From Dicyema japonicum (taxonomy: Eukaryota; Dicyemida; Rhombozoa; Dicyemidae): DNA of 64,000 nt. A program made the position numbers and the translations under genes. Below the pieces are notes generated by a model. The model saw only the letters and a program-made list of their open reading frames with translations. It ran no database searches and was not told the DNA's origin. The stretch is from the NCBI GenBank assembly GCA_011109175.1, contig RDEW01000005.1:1-64000 (forward strand), in the 5' to 3' direction. Below, one piece after another: positions 33,030 through 45,514 of the stretch. Within the stretch, counting starts at the first letter, position 1. Each line of letters opens with the position of its first letter.

Positions 33030-35170
33030 CTAAGGTCCCATTCGTGACACACGTTTCGAAATTTGCTTCACTAGGCGTTTCCATCGCCCTCTGCTTTGCG
33101 CATCTGTCCGTAGATCTTCTAGGTCTTTTGCAGTTTTAAGTTTTCTTCCAATTCCATTAAGATCCTTGTTCAGAGCTACGGGGATGGTCACTCCTCTGAA
33201 CGATGGTTTGTTCTCATTGTTAAAGTAATTGTCCATTATTATATTTGCAGGGGCGTTTATGTCCATTCTAAGCACGTGCCCAACAGTCCTCCATTTTGAT
33301 TCAATAATGTCGATGCTTATTGGCCTCGATTGTGCCACAGAGTATAATTTCTTATTGAAATCTTCTTGGGCCAACCTAGGCCCAGTAAATTGCGTAATTT
33401 TTTTTGATGAAATATATCCATTTTTTGAGCTCTAGCTCTGTGACCCCCATGTAACCGAGTTGTACATAACCACCGGCTTTATATATGAGTTTTATAGTCT
33501 TATTCTTAGATTTTTTATTAGTTTTTTTTCGACTCCGTATCTTCTGCATTTTCTTATACATGGCAGTGGCTAGAACTCTCCTATACATCATGACCTCACT
33601 ATCACCAAGTAAGAATCCCAATTTCCTTTTTTCCTCCAACTTTCATCAATATATTTTAATTCCCTTGTGATTCTTATGTGTTCAGTCTTTCCTAATTAAC
33701 TCGCAAAGACCAATTCTTAAATTCTCCAGGGATTTTCTCTAAAGCAAGTCCAAGTTCCAGATTATTTTCTGACACAAAATCTATGTCATCTGCATATATA
33801 ATCTCCATCGGCATGCATCCTTCACATTTGATTTCTCAAATGGCTCCACATATGAGGTTTCATTTTCATTCAAAAGTCCTGAAAAATGTTCGGCAATAAT
33901 CTCACTTTTTTCTTAATTATCCAATACATTTCTTCCTTGACTGTCGTGAATACGAATATTCGTATTTTGAACTCCCCTCTGCGAAAGGAGAACTGCTCGA
34001 AACATTCGCGTTCCTTATCCCAACTTCTCAATTTCACTGACACGTTCGTCAATTTTCTTAGCATGCGATTTCTTTCTCTTTTTTGTACACGATTCTATTC
34101 TCAGCCGCAATTTTTTTTGTTTAATTGATGATGATCCAATTTCGTGATCGATGACTCCTTTAAATCATGCTGGGCTTTTTTCCCTTAGCACGTCGTAACT
34201 TGCCTTATTTAATCCATCAACACTAGCATTCCAAATCATCTCTGGGGAACTTTCCATATTTATGTTCACAATCTTTTTCTTAATTGCCATACAATAATTT
34301 TCACGCGTTTTCTCACCATAAGCATAATTTTTCCACAATAAAACGATCCAGATAAGCTCTCTTCTTACTAGCTCGTCTTTTCCGAAATATCTTTTCATTC
34401 TAAAACGTGCAAGTAGCAGTTTATGATCACTATAAGTGATGATGCCTCCATAACTGCGGGAGTCTGTTACTAAAGCACGAAGAGATCTTTACACATAACA
34501 TAATCAATTCAGACATAGTCACCATTTCCATCCTTTTTATACATCCTCCAGTCCACGTAGTCTTATGCCTCGCATTGTAGTCGAATGCAGAATTATAAAT
34601 GAAGTAGTCAAACATGTTACAAAATTGCACGAGCAATTCTCCTGACATATTCCTCTTCTCCCTAGAATGTCTACCCATAAAAAGTTCTCTCCATTGACAG
34701 TGTCCCACTATAGCATTCCAATCACCACACAAAAAAGTCATAACTTTAAGATCAGAGATGGTATCCGTTAATAAGATAATAAAACAGATCAAGTTCATCG
34801 GGATTTGTAGAAACCCTCGCCATTGTGGGCGCGTAGACATTAATTATGATATAAAGGAATTATCAGTCCTCCCACTATTAATCTGGAGTACTGCTATTCT
34901 GTCATTCACCCTCCACACTCTGTGGATTCTCCCATCAAGACACTGATGTATAGCAAAGCCAAGTTCGTAGTGGTTGCATTCGGAGTCTAGTAGTATAAGT
35001 CTAAACTCTCCGTAATTCTCCTCAACTGCATCCTTCACTTTAGTCTCCTGTATACTGCATATAGTGACTTTGTATGACATTAAGTCACTTATTAAATCCT
35101 CCCTTTTCCGTTTTTCTTTCAAGCCTCGAACGTTGAATGACGCCAATGTGCCATATAATAAAGATCTCAT
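33030..35170 (-). mobile_element. LINE: AP-endonuclease, linker, deleted RT, C terminus
   Basis: On the minus strand, 35170-34430 encodes an AP-type endonuclease (ASFNVRGLKEKRKREDLI, SIQETKVKD, then CGDWNAIVG and HKTTWTG). A linker follows at 34398-34165. The reverse transcriptase is mostly deleted, with only its catalytic YADDIDFVSEN left near 33800. Then come 33639-33376 and the C terminus 33374-33030 with SKWRTVGHVLRMD. The last block is the same family as the elements at 0.15-1.16 kb and 63.3-63.7 kb. Confidence 0.8.
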
Positions 35171-35175
35171 GTTTA

Positions 35176-35631
35176 TCAGATCAACCTGCGCACGAGATAC
35201 AAATTCTTTCGGTAAAATTGGACGAACAACACTAAAATTTGATTTTGATCTGATTCTCTATTTCTGACAGTGAATGCAAAATGACTTATAAAAATCAACT
35301 GTAGACGATTAATGTTGCTATATTTCTTAGCAAGTTCATTGACCATTATATCACGTCCACCATGGCCAGTTTGTATGTGAGCTTTCTTGATAACATCGAA
35401 AAGTTCTTTTACATAAACATAATATTTCGGAATTTCTTCTTCCGTCTTTCGTTTATGCATCAGTCTTTCAGAATCACCACATACGAGTACTTCGTATTTT
35501 TTTAAAATATGATAATCTTTTCTTGATTTTTTTGAATTGTTTAAATTCATTTTAAATTTTTCGACGATTGAAAAATATTCATCTTTATTATTATTGAACC
35601 AGAAAACCACCGTCATATTCAAAATAAACAA
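35176..35631 (-). mobile_element. Integrase zinc-binding domain relic (Ginger/gypsy type)
   Basis: The frame contains VYVKELFDVIKKAHIQTGHG and GRDIMVNELAKKYSNI, the H..H zinc-binding N terminus of Ginger/gypsy integrases as in SCAND3/KRBA2-like proteins. The catalytic core is absent or out of frame. Confidence 0.65.
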
Positions 35632-37323
35632 AATTCAGGTGATCCCAGCCTCCCTCAACAGTCTTCGTATCTTTTCTCGGTGTTCCGACTGCGTTCCTGT
35701 GCATTTTCGATATGGACGGTCCGCATACTCGAGTCCTTCGCAGGGACACTGTTCCAATCGCCTCTATCATATTTTCAAGGTTTCTGGGAAGGATTTCCAC
35801 ACGGGAAGATTTCCTTAGTAGGTTTGCTGTCTTCACTTGAATGTTGCAGATCTTGTCCAAATTCGTTGCAGCAAGGTTAAATCCCCAGAAATTACATGTG
35901 TATCCTATTGTTGACTCGATGAACTGTTTGTATATGACATCCAGTCCACTCATATCTTTTTTGTCTCATAGGTTTTCCAAGAACGCCTTCAAAAAGTTGA
36001 TTCTCCATCGTACAAGTCAATAACATATTTTCGACATATTTTGTAAAGGTTAAGAAGGGTCAAAGGTAACTCCTAGGATTTTCCGGAATTTGTTTTGCGG
36101 GATATTTTTCCCATCCAGTGTGACGTCATTTGATACTTTCCCTAGTCTTCTGATTTTCCTATAGCCATAAACTTAGTTTATTCAGATTATCCTGTACTCT
36201 TCTCGTTGCTTCGATAATACTCACATCCCTCGAAACAATGACTATACCATCCACATACGTTAATAATATGTCATCGTCCCCCTGTGGGAGTGGCAAGTCA
36301 TTTATCATAAGGTTAAACAAGAGGGGAGATAATGGGGACCCTTGGGGAACGCCATTTGCTAATAGTCTCGATACGGAACATCGATTGCCACAGTGTACTC
36401 GTCTTCGTCGACCACTCAAGAAATTTCCCAACCATAATTTCAAGTTTGCGTCAATGTTCGACAAGTTTGCGTCCTCGAAACAGAGTCAAAAGCCTTCTGG
36501 ATATCAATTGAGTATACAATCGTCTTTTTCTGTCCTGGTCTTTTGTTAAGGACATCTTTTATGAACTCTTTTAATGTATTTAGGTTTGTGATAGTTTATC
36601 GTCCCCCTTTGAAACCGCTAAAATCTGGCATCTGAGAGGGAATGTCGTGTAAGCGTCCTAACCATCTTTCTAGGATTCTTGTCTGGACGCACAAGAGCGA
36701 AAGAGGCCTGTAAGAAGCGGGTCCTTCCTTGGTTTCCCAGGCTTCAGTATTGGAGGAATATTCAAAAGTTTCTATATAGCGGGAATACAGTTGAAATTGA
36801 TTGAGTAGTTGATGGTGCATGTTAGTGCTGATACTCCACTGTGCCCATCTTTTTCAACAGAATAACAGGGATCCCGTCCGTTCCACAGGAATGTGTGTTC
36901 TTTGTTCGATAGATCTCCAAAGCGACATCTCCCGGTAGAACATAAATTATTGGATGCCTCCTTTTCAATTTCGGTTTTTTGTGTGGAGAATATCCATTTT
37001 TTAAATGGTTGTGGCTTATTCTCACACAATGTTTGATAAATTTATTCAAATTCATCTCCTGTTCACGGTCTCCTCGATTTTGTTTCAGCGTTTTTGACAT
37101 TTCGCATGCATCCTCCACATTTTGGTAAGTGAACTATTTTTTTCATAGCATTAGAAATTCGTCCCAGTTTTGTTTTTGGAAAAGTTTTGTCGTTTCGTTG
37201 ATCTTTATGTTCAGTGCACGGATTCTGTTAGTATCATGTTTTGTTAGGTGCTTTTTACGTTTGAGACAATTCCTTTATTTTATTAGTTTGATTATGCAAG
37301 CATCATATTTCTATGTAAAATAA
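35591..37323 (-). mobile_element. LINE reverse transcriptase with YVDG variant
   Basis: Minus-strand pieces are: 37118-36822 (pre-RT segment with GTDGIPVILLKKMG), 36820-36596 (EGPASYRPLSLLC), 36464-36159 (GVPQGSPLSPLLFNLMINDL and TYVDGIVIVSRD at the catalytic site) and 35953-35591 (C terminus, NFWGFNLAATNLDKI). The usual YADD is YVDG, losing the second catalytic Asp. The 3' end runs into AAT repeats near 35590. Frames are broken. Confidence 0.8.
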
Positions 37324-37489
37324 GAAGAAATCAACTAACATTTGTTTATTTGTTAAAAAATTTATTTTTTTGAAAAAAATAAAAAAGAGTAATTCTTATT
37401 TCCAATGTGTTTCAATTCTTACAAAAATTGTTTTATTTTAAAACCCCGAGACCACCAAAACAAAGAAAGAATTAACTTGCTAAATTAAG

Positions 37490-38090
37490 TGATCCCAGCC
37501 TCCAATATCTCTCGAATTCTCTTTGAATGTTTCGCTTGTGAACTAACAGCGTTTCTGAGGTGTCTTCTTTTATTTCTGCAGAGGAATTCCATCGGAGTGC
37601 ACTTTTTAATGCCGATCTGAATTCCTCCGCATGAACCACCCACTCTCTAAATGGGTTCCTAGCTCATTGCACATAAATAGGAAGCCCAGGCCATTTCTCA
37701 CCGTCGCCTTTTCTGAAAGCAGACTAAAGACGGATGTGGAGTCTGATTGTATATGCCTCATGATCTTCTGTCTGAGAGAGTTCATACGCTCCAAAAATTG
37801 TTGCTTCAAACTATTTTGTTGCAATGTAGAGTCATAAACCAACGGCAATTAATTAAACACTTTATTAGGCAAAAAATTGTAATAGTAAATTTTCGTCATT
37901 TTACCGCCTTGGTAGCGTTTTCGTGACTCCTCTTTCATCTTCCTCTGCCTTCTTTCGTTTATAGTTTGAGGATCTTCTTGATTACCTTCCGGGTTATAAA
38001 ATGGAGTGACGTCGTTCAGGCGGCAGCGCTCTATAAGAGATTCCCAAAGAATACCGTATTGCCCGCCGCCTAACCTTCTAGACATTTCAT
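37490..38090 (-). mobile_element. LINE 3' fragment related to the preceding element
   Basis: The word aagtgatcccagcctcc (37489-37505) matches 35638-35654, where the other LINE ends. Upstream frames (37848-37606 and 38085-37849) encode GLGFLFMCNELGTHLESGWF and a basic linker. The last bases at 38084-38103 match the right arm of the 32.2-kb palindrome. Confidence 0.6.
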
Positions 38091-38105
38091 GAATTGACTG
38101 ATTAC

Positions 38106-38924
38106 AAAAATTGACTGAAACATATATAAATCAGAAAAATCATATCACAGAGAATGTACAAATAAGTTTTATTTCCAAATTCATCAAGTGTCTCGCGATC
38201 GTCTGAAGCCTTCAAAGAAAGGAGGTTATAATTGGAATAAACTTTGCAATCTATAATTATATTAAATCGTTCCCCTATGGATGTAATTGTGCTGGGCAAC
38301 GGGTATGAGGCTCTTTCAAAACGAACTCGAAAAAAGCGACTAGTATATTCACATTAATTCATGATAACCTCTGACGGATTTTTACCTTAATTCTCAACCA
38401 ATTGCTAGGACAATCCCGTCGACCTCTTTACAAACCCATTAACATAAGGCCATGCAGTCGGATAGTTTTTTGTTGTCTGGACTAACCACTTGGTTGATCA
38501 ACCAGACAAGGTCTGTTATCCATCATAAAGACATTTTGTGTAATAGGTATACACACCTCAATCAACCAATAGACTAATTCAGTCTATTAAAGTTATATAC
38601 CAATAAAAGCGACCGGTTTTATGCTTCATGTACCCTCAATAACCTGCCATTAACTATTAAGCTCATTCATCCCGTACTGTTAGCAAGTCGAACCCAAATA
38701 ATTCATTATTTCCTTTTCCAGTCAATAAACCACAATTATAGTGAATCCTCCCAAATCATTTTTGGTTCCTTAAAATTTTTCGAAACGTATTTAATGTAGC
38801 CAATCTCGTATAAACAGAATTTTATAACAAAAAAGTAAGTTAAGGCTCTATAAATTTTTTCAGCCATGCACCTCCACACGGACAGCGGAATTCAGCATTA
38901 AACAAACCGAGAAAACATGACCTT
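38106..38924. other. Intergenic, nothing recognised
   Basis: AT-rich sequence downstream of the APC1-like gene. No exon or named repeat seen. Confidence 0.3.
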
Positions 38925-40618
38925 TTATTTCAGACGTGAGGTCACAACAACTGCACTTTTTGTAACTCCGAGTCTTCCCATCCTCCTGAGATTCGTCAAT
39001 CGATTCACCACGTCGATTCTTAAATTACGGATATCATAAACCGAAAGAATAACGTTAGAATCAGCATTTTTCGAACTATTAGAAGGTCGGAAAGAAGGAA
39101 TACGAGAAATCTGAAGAAGATTCATTAGGTCCTCTGAAATTTCCAAGTCAGAGATGAGGTCTTCGAGGCTCATAATCGAATTATTAGCCAACGAGGTAAT
39201 CATAGACGAAAGGAGATTACCACAACGTTCAGCCCAGTCAGAGTTGTGCAATAAAGATGGTTGGAATGAATGCTGAGTCTGCCAATTCTTCACATAAACG
39301 AGACAGCTCCTCAGAGTACTCAGAAATCCCACATCTGCGGGGAACATTCCGCCTTCCCCCAAGCCAACAGAGTGCATGTACATTTGCATAAGAAGCAAGC
39401 TAGTCAAATGAGTCGTCCAAACCAGCAGAGGTCGAATTTCGTCGTATTTTTCCACAATGACCCGGCCACCCTACAATAAATCGCGAAATGTTACTTCACT
39501 GCTGTTTGACAGAAGCTCACTACACTTTTCTAATACTTTCTTGACTATATAAACTGAGTCACGTGGGCTAGTGGTGGAGCAAATTTCATATTTTCTGACT
39601 TTATATGACTCATCCATCAAAATCAGATCTCCGCTTTCTGTAAGAGAGGCGGCAACGGAATTATTCTGAAAAATGAGAGTAATGTTAAACAAATTCCATT
39701 TTTCTCAACGAGAACGTTTCTATGTTGAAGACCGTGAATCTGAGACCGCCATCGTAGAGGACTACCAATTTCCGCTGATTCGTGGTCAATATATTCGCCT
39801 GGAGATTCGAATCCACTATAACGGAATGGAAGACTGTCCACGAGTCTCTCTGTGAAGATCTCCTCAGCAAGGTAATCTTCGTGCTGATATCATCAGTGGA
39901 GATTGTAACCAAGGAGATCTCATATTCTTTCCAAAATAACCTGGCCTGAGATAAAAATGACAAAAACATTGACAAATTTTGAATTTGGGTTCTCCGCGAC
40001 ACGTGACATCTGCATCTGGCCATTCGCGTGGCCAAAGATCTAAAGTGACTGAGAAGGCTTAAAATACCACAATTTTGGAGTGAAAATTATTAAAAGTTGG
40101 TTTTTCAGTGTTGAACGTTACAAAATAGATTTCCTGCATTGATTTAAACAAAAGTTGGCAGGCATAGCTGTAGAATACACGTGGCAATTCGATTTTCTTA
40201 AAAACCGCCTTCTCTCCCTCCACATAGTGATGCCCCACTTTAATCACGAGAATCTGGAATGAGCAGACTCACGTGGAACCGCAAATCTCACAGCCAGACA
40301 AACTACAAAGTTCTCGGATTTTAGGTAGTCCGCAACTATGGCGTTTCCGTGGTGTTTGTAGCAGCAACAGCAGTGCCATTCGTTGAGAAATCCTTCCTTT
40401 AAAATCATAGAAAATAGTACAGGGGACCGCCAAAGACTGATAGCCGTTTCCGTGAGAATCACAAGACCATGCTTTGGCCATAAAAGTTGGAGGACGGGAT
40501 CAGAGAAACCAGATACTAAGTACAATTGATCAATTCCGGGAGAGCATGTGTAAACTCTGGAACCGTTGGTGGTGTTTCTGAATTTTAAGAAACTCTTACA
40601 TAGACAGACAAGCATCAT
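38925..40618 (-). CDS. ANAPC1: Anaphase-promoting complex subunit 1-like protein (N-terminal part, short)
   Basis: Six exons with introns of 26, 31, 22, 25 and 24 bases give a clean 521-residue reading frame. Several stretches align in order with the N-terminal half of APC1: SDPVLQLLWPKHGLVILTE (like the WPTKYGLLFE segment) followed by VLFSMI (like TMFSM), a beta-rich propeller region, NNSVAASLTESGDLILM (like HNRVTLELSNGSMVRI), and HLTSLLLMQMYMHSVGLGEG (like a FFVLHLVYEELKL...GEG helix). APC1 is the scaffold of the mitotic ubiquitin ligase APC/C. Animal APC1 is near 1,900 residues, so this product lacks the PC-repeat half, or the rest is encoded elsewhere. The stop at 38925 is not followed by a convincing exon. 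The start is uncertain; exons upstream of 40618 may exist. Identity rests on remembered motifs and needs a profile search. Confidence 0.5.
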
Positions 40619-40999
40619 TGTGGTAAGAAGAGCATAATTTTACGGACACAACAGTGGCTGAGGGATTACCCATTATATAATTATATTTTGAATTTAATTT
40701 TATTTTGTTAAAGTTTTGAATTTATTTAATCTGAATTTAACATATTGTTGTCTGGTTTAATTGATTTTCTTATTTATAACTTTGATATTCCTCAAAATAA
40801 TTAATAAATAATGTTCCTTAAAAGACTAGATTACCTGAAACCTGTCAACCTGACCAAATTTGGAACAGAATTATCGAATTAGAAGTACAACCTCTAGTTT
40901 ACGAAAGGTCCTCTCCAGACCCACAACCAGCATTCCATATGATAATAAAATTCAAGATTTGTCAAGAATACAAAATAACCTATGACATTAAAACGAAAA
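40619..40999. other. Intergenic, nothing recognised
   Basis: AT-rich. It may hold the promoter or a missed first exon of the APC1-like gene. Confidence 0.25.
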
Positions 41000-42545
41000 T
41001 GCTAAATGCAACCTTGAAAAAGAAGAGTTAAAGTAAAGGTAATACAGAGGAATTTAAAGAAGAGTGAAAGAACTTCACGAGCTGAATCCCAATAACATTT
41101 CAAGTTAGCTCCTCCCAGACAAGAAACACAATAAATCAAGTATATCTATAAATATTAAAGTAACGGACAGATTTTTAAAATACCTAACAAAATTAAAATA
41201 AATTGATAACTATATTGCTTCTCATTTCAAAAATAAATTTCACAACGAGGACCACCAAATTAACCAATTTACTTTCAACCCCAGGTCTCTAAATGTCCCA
41301 GTTATATTCGAAGATGTTCTGAACGCAATCAACAAGCTAAAAATAACAATATCCATGGAATAAACGGAAAACTCATAAAATGTTTCCGAATTATTAACTT
41401 AAAAATTGTCAACATTTATAACAAACTGTTTGACCAAAAACGGGAAAAATCGGCTCTGTCGAAAATCTTTTTCCAATCATATTACTGAGCTCAATAATGA
41501 AGATTTTCTCAAATGTTGTGCTTAAAAGAATAAGTCAGGTGGTGGAAGCTAATCAAACGGATATTCATTAGCATACTCAAAAAATACTGGACGAAGATTC
41601 CATAAGGATGATACGAGTCCTGTTAGAGACACAGATCTTTGACTCCAAGTCGTCCCTGAACGGGTTGAAAATTACCACAGGAGATTTCTTATCTCCAATT
41701 TTATTCTCTATCTACCTTGAAGCAACACTACGTGGGCTACGCACAAAAATTTGATCATTTGACATAACAGAACTTATGCCGACGACATAGACTATGTTTC
41801 CGAAAAGATGGGAGATATACAAAATATCCTACTGTGCACCCGAAATATTCGATAATTGGTCGTTGAAAATGAATATCATGAAAAGATAGGCCTAGTCAGC
41901 TGAAGAAACATGGAGAAGAGTGAGAAGGTTAGAGTCTCTACTAGAAGACTGGAAGACATTAAAAGGATGAAAACTTTAACATCAATGGCACTAAAGAAAA
42001 TACAGTCCAGATGGATGAGTAACCCCCATGTATTATTCAAGACAAAATCCCGGTTTTATAACGGATTTGTCCTGAGTGTGTTTCTGTACAATTCTAGAAC
42101 ATGGGGCAATCAGTCACATTGGGAAACAATAAACTCCTACCACAGAAATCAACTACGGTCGCTGATGAAAATCAGGTTTCCACAAAAATTTGTAATAAAG
42201 AGCTGTACTGAATGTGCAATTCACAGTCGATCGTATTAACGATCAAAAGGGAGAGGTGGAAGCTATTTGGAAATCCTAAGAATGAACTAAGCAGTTCTGG
42301 CAAACATTGCTATGGAAGTTACTTTCAAAGCAGTTGTGGATACCGTGGACGTCCACGCTACTCTCTCCCTGTTTCAATTCAAGAAGATCTTGTGACTGTA
42401 AAAAAGAAACTCGAAAATGCAGACGACCTAGATGCACATCGAAGGAGAGCGTGGAGGATCTAACATGGAAGATTGTCCACACTGTTGCAGAAGCGACGAG
42501 ATAACTTTCTTTTAGTTGAGTTTTGCAAAAATAATAATAAAATAC
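41000..42545 (+). mobile_element. LINE: decayed RT and C terminus
   Basis: The catalytic TYADDIDYVSEKMGD is at about 41771-41815 and closely resembles the YADD of the 33.0-35.2 kb element. Downstream, 41910-42239 encodes FVLSVFLYNSRTWGN (the FxxPVLLYNAxTW motif), and 42212-42463 has WKLFGNPKNELSS and YRGRPRYSLPVSI. The 3' end has AAT repeats (42528-42540). Frames are broken throughout. Confidence 0.7.
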
Positions 42546-42912
42546 TACGGAGACCCAGAGACGCTCTTCTTTATTACAACTAGCTATACTGGATCTCTGT
42601 GAGCGACTCATTGACGTAACTCGTTTTCTTTAGCTGCTGGCTTCTTAAATAATTTGATTTCTTAGAGTGTTTCCACAACTAAAAGAGATGGATGTTTTTT
42701 TCCTTTTTTTCTGGTTATGGATGTACTGCTGAGAGACCTTGTCTCTGCGTCTGTGTGCGAATTGAGTACACCTAATTATTCATTAACTCATTTATTAATG
42801 GGGTAATATAAATTGATTTAGTAGTTTATAACTAATTTATTATTAAATAATCAATTTACATAGTTAAATTGACTGAATCCACTAATAGTAAATTTAATTG
42901 TCTCTGAAGCTT
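42546..42912. other. Intergenic, nothing recognised
   Basis: Sequence between the LINE tail and repeat A. No exon seen. Confidence 0.25.
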
Positions 42913-43232
42913 TAAATAGCCGCGTGGCGCCATGTGGTGCTTCGTGGCTAATTGGTTGAAGTTTCTGTTTTGTTCGTCTGTTCCTCCTCTTTCTTCCTAT
43001 TAGAGTGGCGTCATGTGATCTACCTGTCTAGGTGGCGCCCAGTGCCAGCCCGGCACGAGAAAGGATCATTTGCTCTCCCCCACTCCATGGGAGGGGTTTC
43101 CACAACTGCAACTATGGACGTCTTTTACCACTTATGCTGATTCCGGATGGACTCTGTTTCTGTAGAAGTGGAAACTGGATACACTTAATTAGTTGTTTAC
43201 CTTAACTTCTTTCTCGGTGTATCCGGGGTCTC
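42913..43232 (+). repeat. SINE-like repeat A, copy 2 (full)
   Basis: Starts aatagccgcgtggcgccatg and ends ttctttctcggtgtatccgg. It is over 90% identical by eye to 50212-50522. The short word gtctctga occurs just outside both ends (about 42899 and 43228), possibly an 8-base target duplication. No pol III boxes are obvious. Confidence 0.75.
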
Positions 43233-43660
43233 TGAGATAAGCCAGTCTTGAATGAAATGTTTATTAATCATTAGGTATAGAATTAAGGTTTTCATTTCTT
43301 TTAAAACATGATTCCTTGTTAGTGGTTTTTAATACAAACTATGGAATTATTACACCAATCAAAATATCATTGCTTCTTGGCTTGATTATTATAGGGGAGT
43401 TTCCTTGTCAAGGCGTAATATGAGTATTTGGGCTTCCGCCTAAATTCAACAATATCCAGGCCCAAGTATTCTCCATATAATACACTGCACTTTATTTTGG
43501 TTGGATATGTCACTCAATGAATTTTTATTGGTCGATTTCGTGGAAGGATTCTAGCATTCAGCCCTTGGTGGACATCTCCCATCTAGACATAAGTTGATTG
43601 TAAATTTTTTTTCACAAATTTGTTTCTGTAGGTTTTAGTTAAAAAAATTAAATAAAAATT
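43233..43660. other. Intergenic, nothing recognised
   Basis: No exon or named repeat seen between repeats A and B. Confidence 0.25.
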
Positions 43661-43664
43661 ATTT

Positions 43665-43905
43665 CCAAAGACCAAGGGTAACCAAACTAACTAACTTCTC
43701 AATCCTGACTCGTTCCATCATTCCAGAACTTGTCACCAAATAACGACGTTGTCCCCGGGAAGAATTGTTGGATTCTCTTGATGTCGGCCAGGCATTGGGC
43801 GCCTCCTCAGTAAGGTGGATCCAGTGACGCCATTGGAAGGAAGGAAAATAATTTTGACAAACTATCCACGTAGCATTACATGGCGGCACGCGATATCTAG
43901 TGTGT
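43665..43905 (-). repeat. SINE-like repeat B, copy 2
   Basis: Reverse-complement copy of 15133-15379. It begins (plus strand) aattatttccaaagacc, the complement of the 3' end of copy 1, and ends near tccacgtagcattacatggc. Confidence 0.75.
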
Positions 43906-44009
43906 TTGGATTTACTACGTGCCAATCTACACATAAGACTGATAACAGACATTATAGTGGCTTGAGAATATTCAAGTGTTATTTTAATTAACATATACAA
44001 AGCTTTAAT

Positions 44010-44170
44010 GGTCCTCAATGACATGATCTACGTTGCCTCTCTCGATAGCAACGGAGATCAACTGGAAAAGTCACTGGTTCACACACTTCGTGGCTTTCAA
44101 GCGCAGACAGATGTCCCAGGAAATGAAGTGATTCCCCGCTTATTCCCCAATTGTCTCAACCATGACGGCC
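44010..44170 (+). repeat. Dispersed repeat D, copy 2
   Basis: Partial match to 14566-14715, here with an open frame (44008-44196) containing IYVASLDSNGDQLEKSLVHT. The frame is not conserved in copy 1, so I do not call a gene. Confidence 0.5.
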
Positions 44171-44196
44171 AAGAATGTGAACCTGTCAAAAAATAA

Positions 44197-44955
44197 AATT
44201 AATTTTATAAATTATTGATTGGAAGATAATTTTGTTTGTTATTTAAGGATCATATTTTCTATTGCATTTCACTATCTGAGATATTCAATCTGAAATATTA
44301 GTGAATTCCATTAGTTTGAGTAACCACATTAATTATTTTTTAACACAATCCTTCTTTTAGTTTCATGTGATTTAATTATTACGTCATAACACTACGTTGG
44401 TCGAGAGGGTGATACGTGAAATTGAAGAGGTGAGGTATGTCTCACAGTGACAACTCGGGGACATTCGTGACCCGAACTTTTTGACTGAGGAAACGCCGAA
44501 TCATCTAGGTCCTGGAAAGGATAATCCGTCAGAAGACCCAAATGAAACAATTCAGTTAAGACTTGAAAGCTTTGATCGCTCAAAGAGGCACTCTTAATCG
44601 TTCAAGAACAATCCGCGTGTCTGTCAAATATTCTTCGACAACTTCAAGAACCCTCAATGTTTTTTATATAATTATCATATGATAATCAATATTTCAGTTT
44701 CGCAAACGTCTTCCTTTATGACACATCAGTGGGAGAATAGTCTTTACGGAGATGACAAGTTGGAGAAACTCCAATTTTATAAGCCTCTTTAAAATCCAAT
44801 CTGTGAAATTTCAATGACCTCCAATTGAATTAATTTAAATGGCTTTTTAATTATCTTAGAATTATTCAATTGATCGACAAAGATAAGACGATGAGTACCA
44901 CAAAACATAATTGATTTAATTAAATTAGTTTCATTGCAATTTGGAGGAATAAATC
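44197..44955. other. Intergenic, no gene supported
   Basis: One 63-codon minus-strand frame (44392-44583) has no recognisable feature. AT-rich elsewhere. Confidence 0.25.
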
Positions 44956-44959
44956 TCTG

Positions 44960-45230
44960 CACAATAATTATTATTATCTTTTATTTATTTTATTTTTTTT
45001 ATTTTATTTATTTAATAAACCCGAGAAGGGAACATCAAGAAAAAAGGAGTTAACCAACTAATTAAGTGATCACGGTACACCTCAAAAGAATCGAGAGGTT
45101 TTTCTTATGTTCCTCCAGAGTACCCACGGCTTTCCTGTATCGACGACGATCACCCTTCATTCAAAATTCAAGAAAGGTGGTTTTTTTCTCGATTTACGTG
45201 TATTTGAGACTATAACGTTCTTCACATGTT
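44960..45230 (-). mobile_element. LINE 3' end with long A/T-rich tail
   Basis: On the minus strand the last codons read RRRYRKAVGTLEEHKKNLSI and end just before ttaattagttgg, as in the related ends at 35.6 and 37.5 kb. A tail of AAAT/AAT repeats follows at about 45015-44965. Confidence 0.55.
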
Positions 45231-45514
45231 GAGAAAATGTCATCAAATGGTTGAAAGTCCTTCTCAAAATAGTTGGACGAATCTGTAAAGGTAAAGAGTC
45301 TCCATATATGATCAATTATCTTTTATGCTATTTAGAAATAATATAATATTTATCTTGAATATAATTAATATTTATTTAATAAAATTTTTATTTTTTAGAG
45401 TGGCTAACCACAATTTATAATAAAATAATTAAGCAATTTGATATTTGATTGCCATAACACTCTTATCTGTGACACTTCATATTTCGATTTTAAGTCAGAT
45501 TTCACAATAGTATT

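Noticed and set aside
42276-42611. 111-codon minus-strand frame
   Set aside because: Antisense of the LINE C-terminal region.
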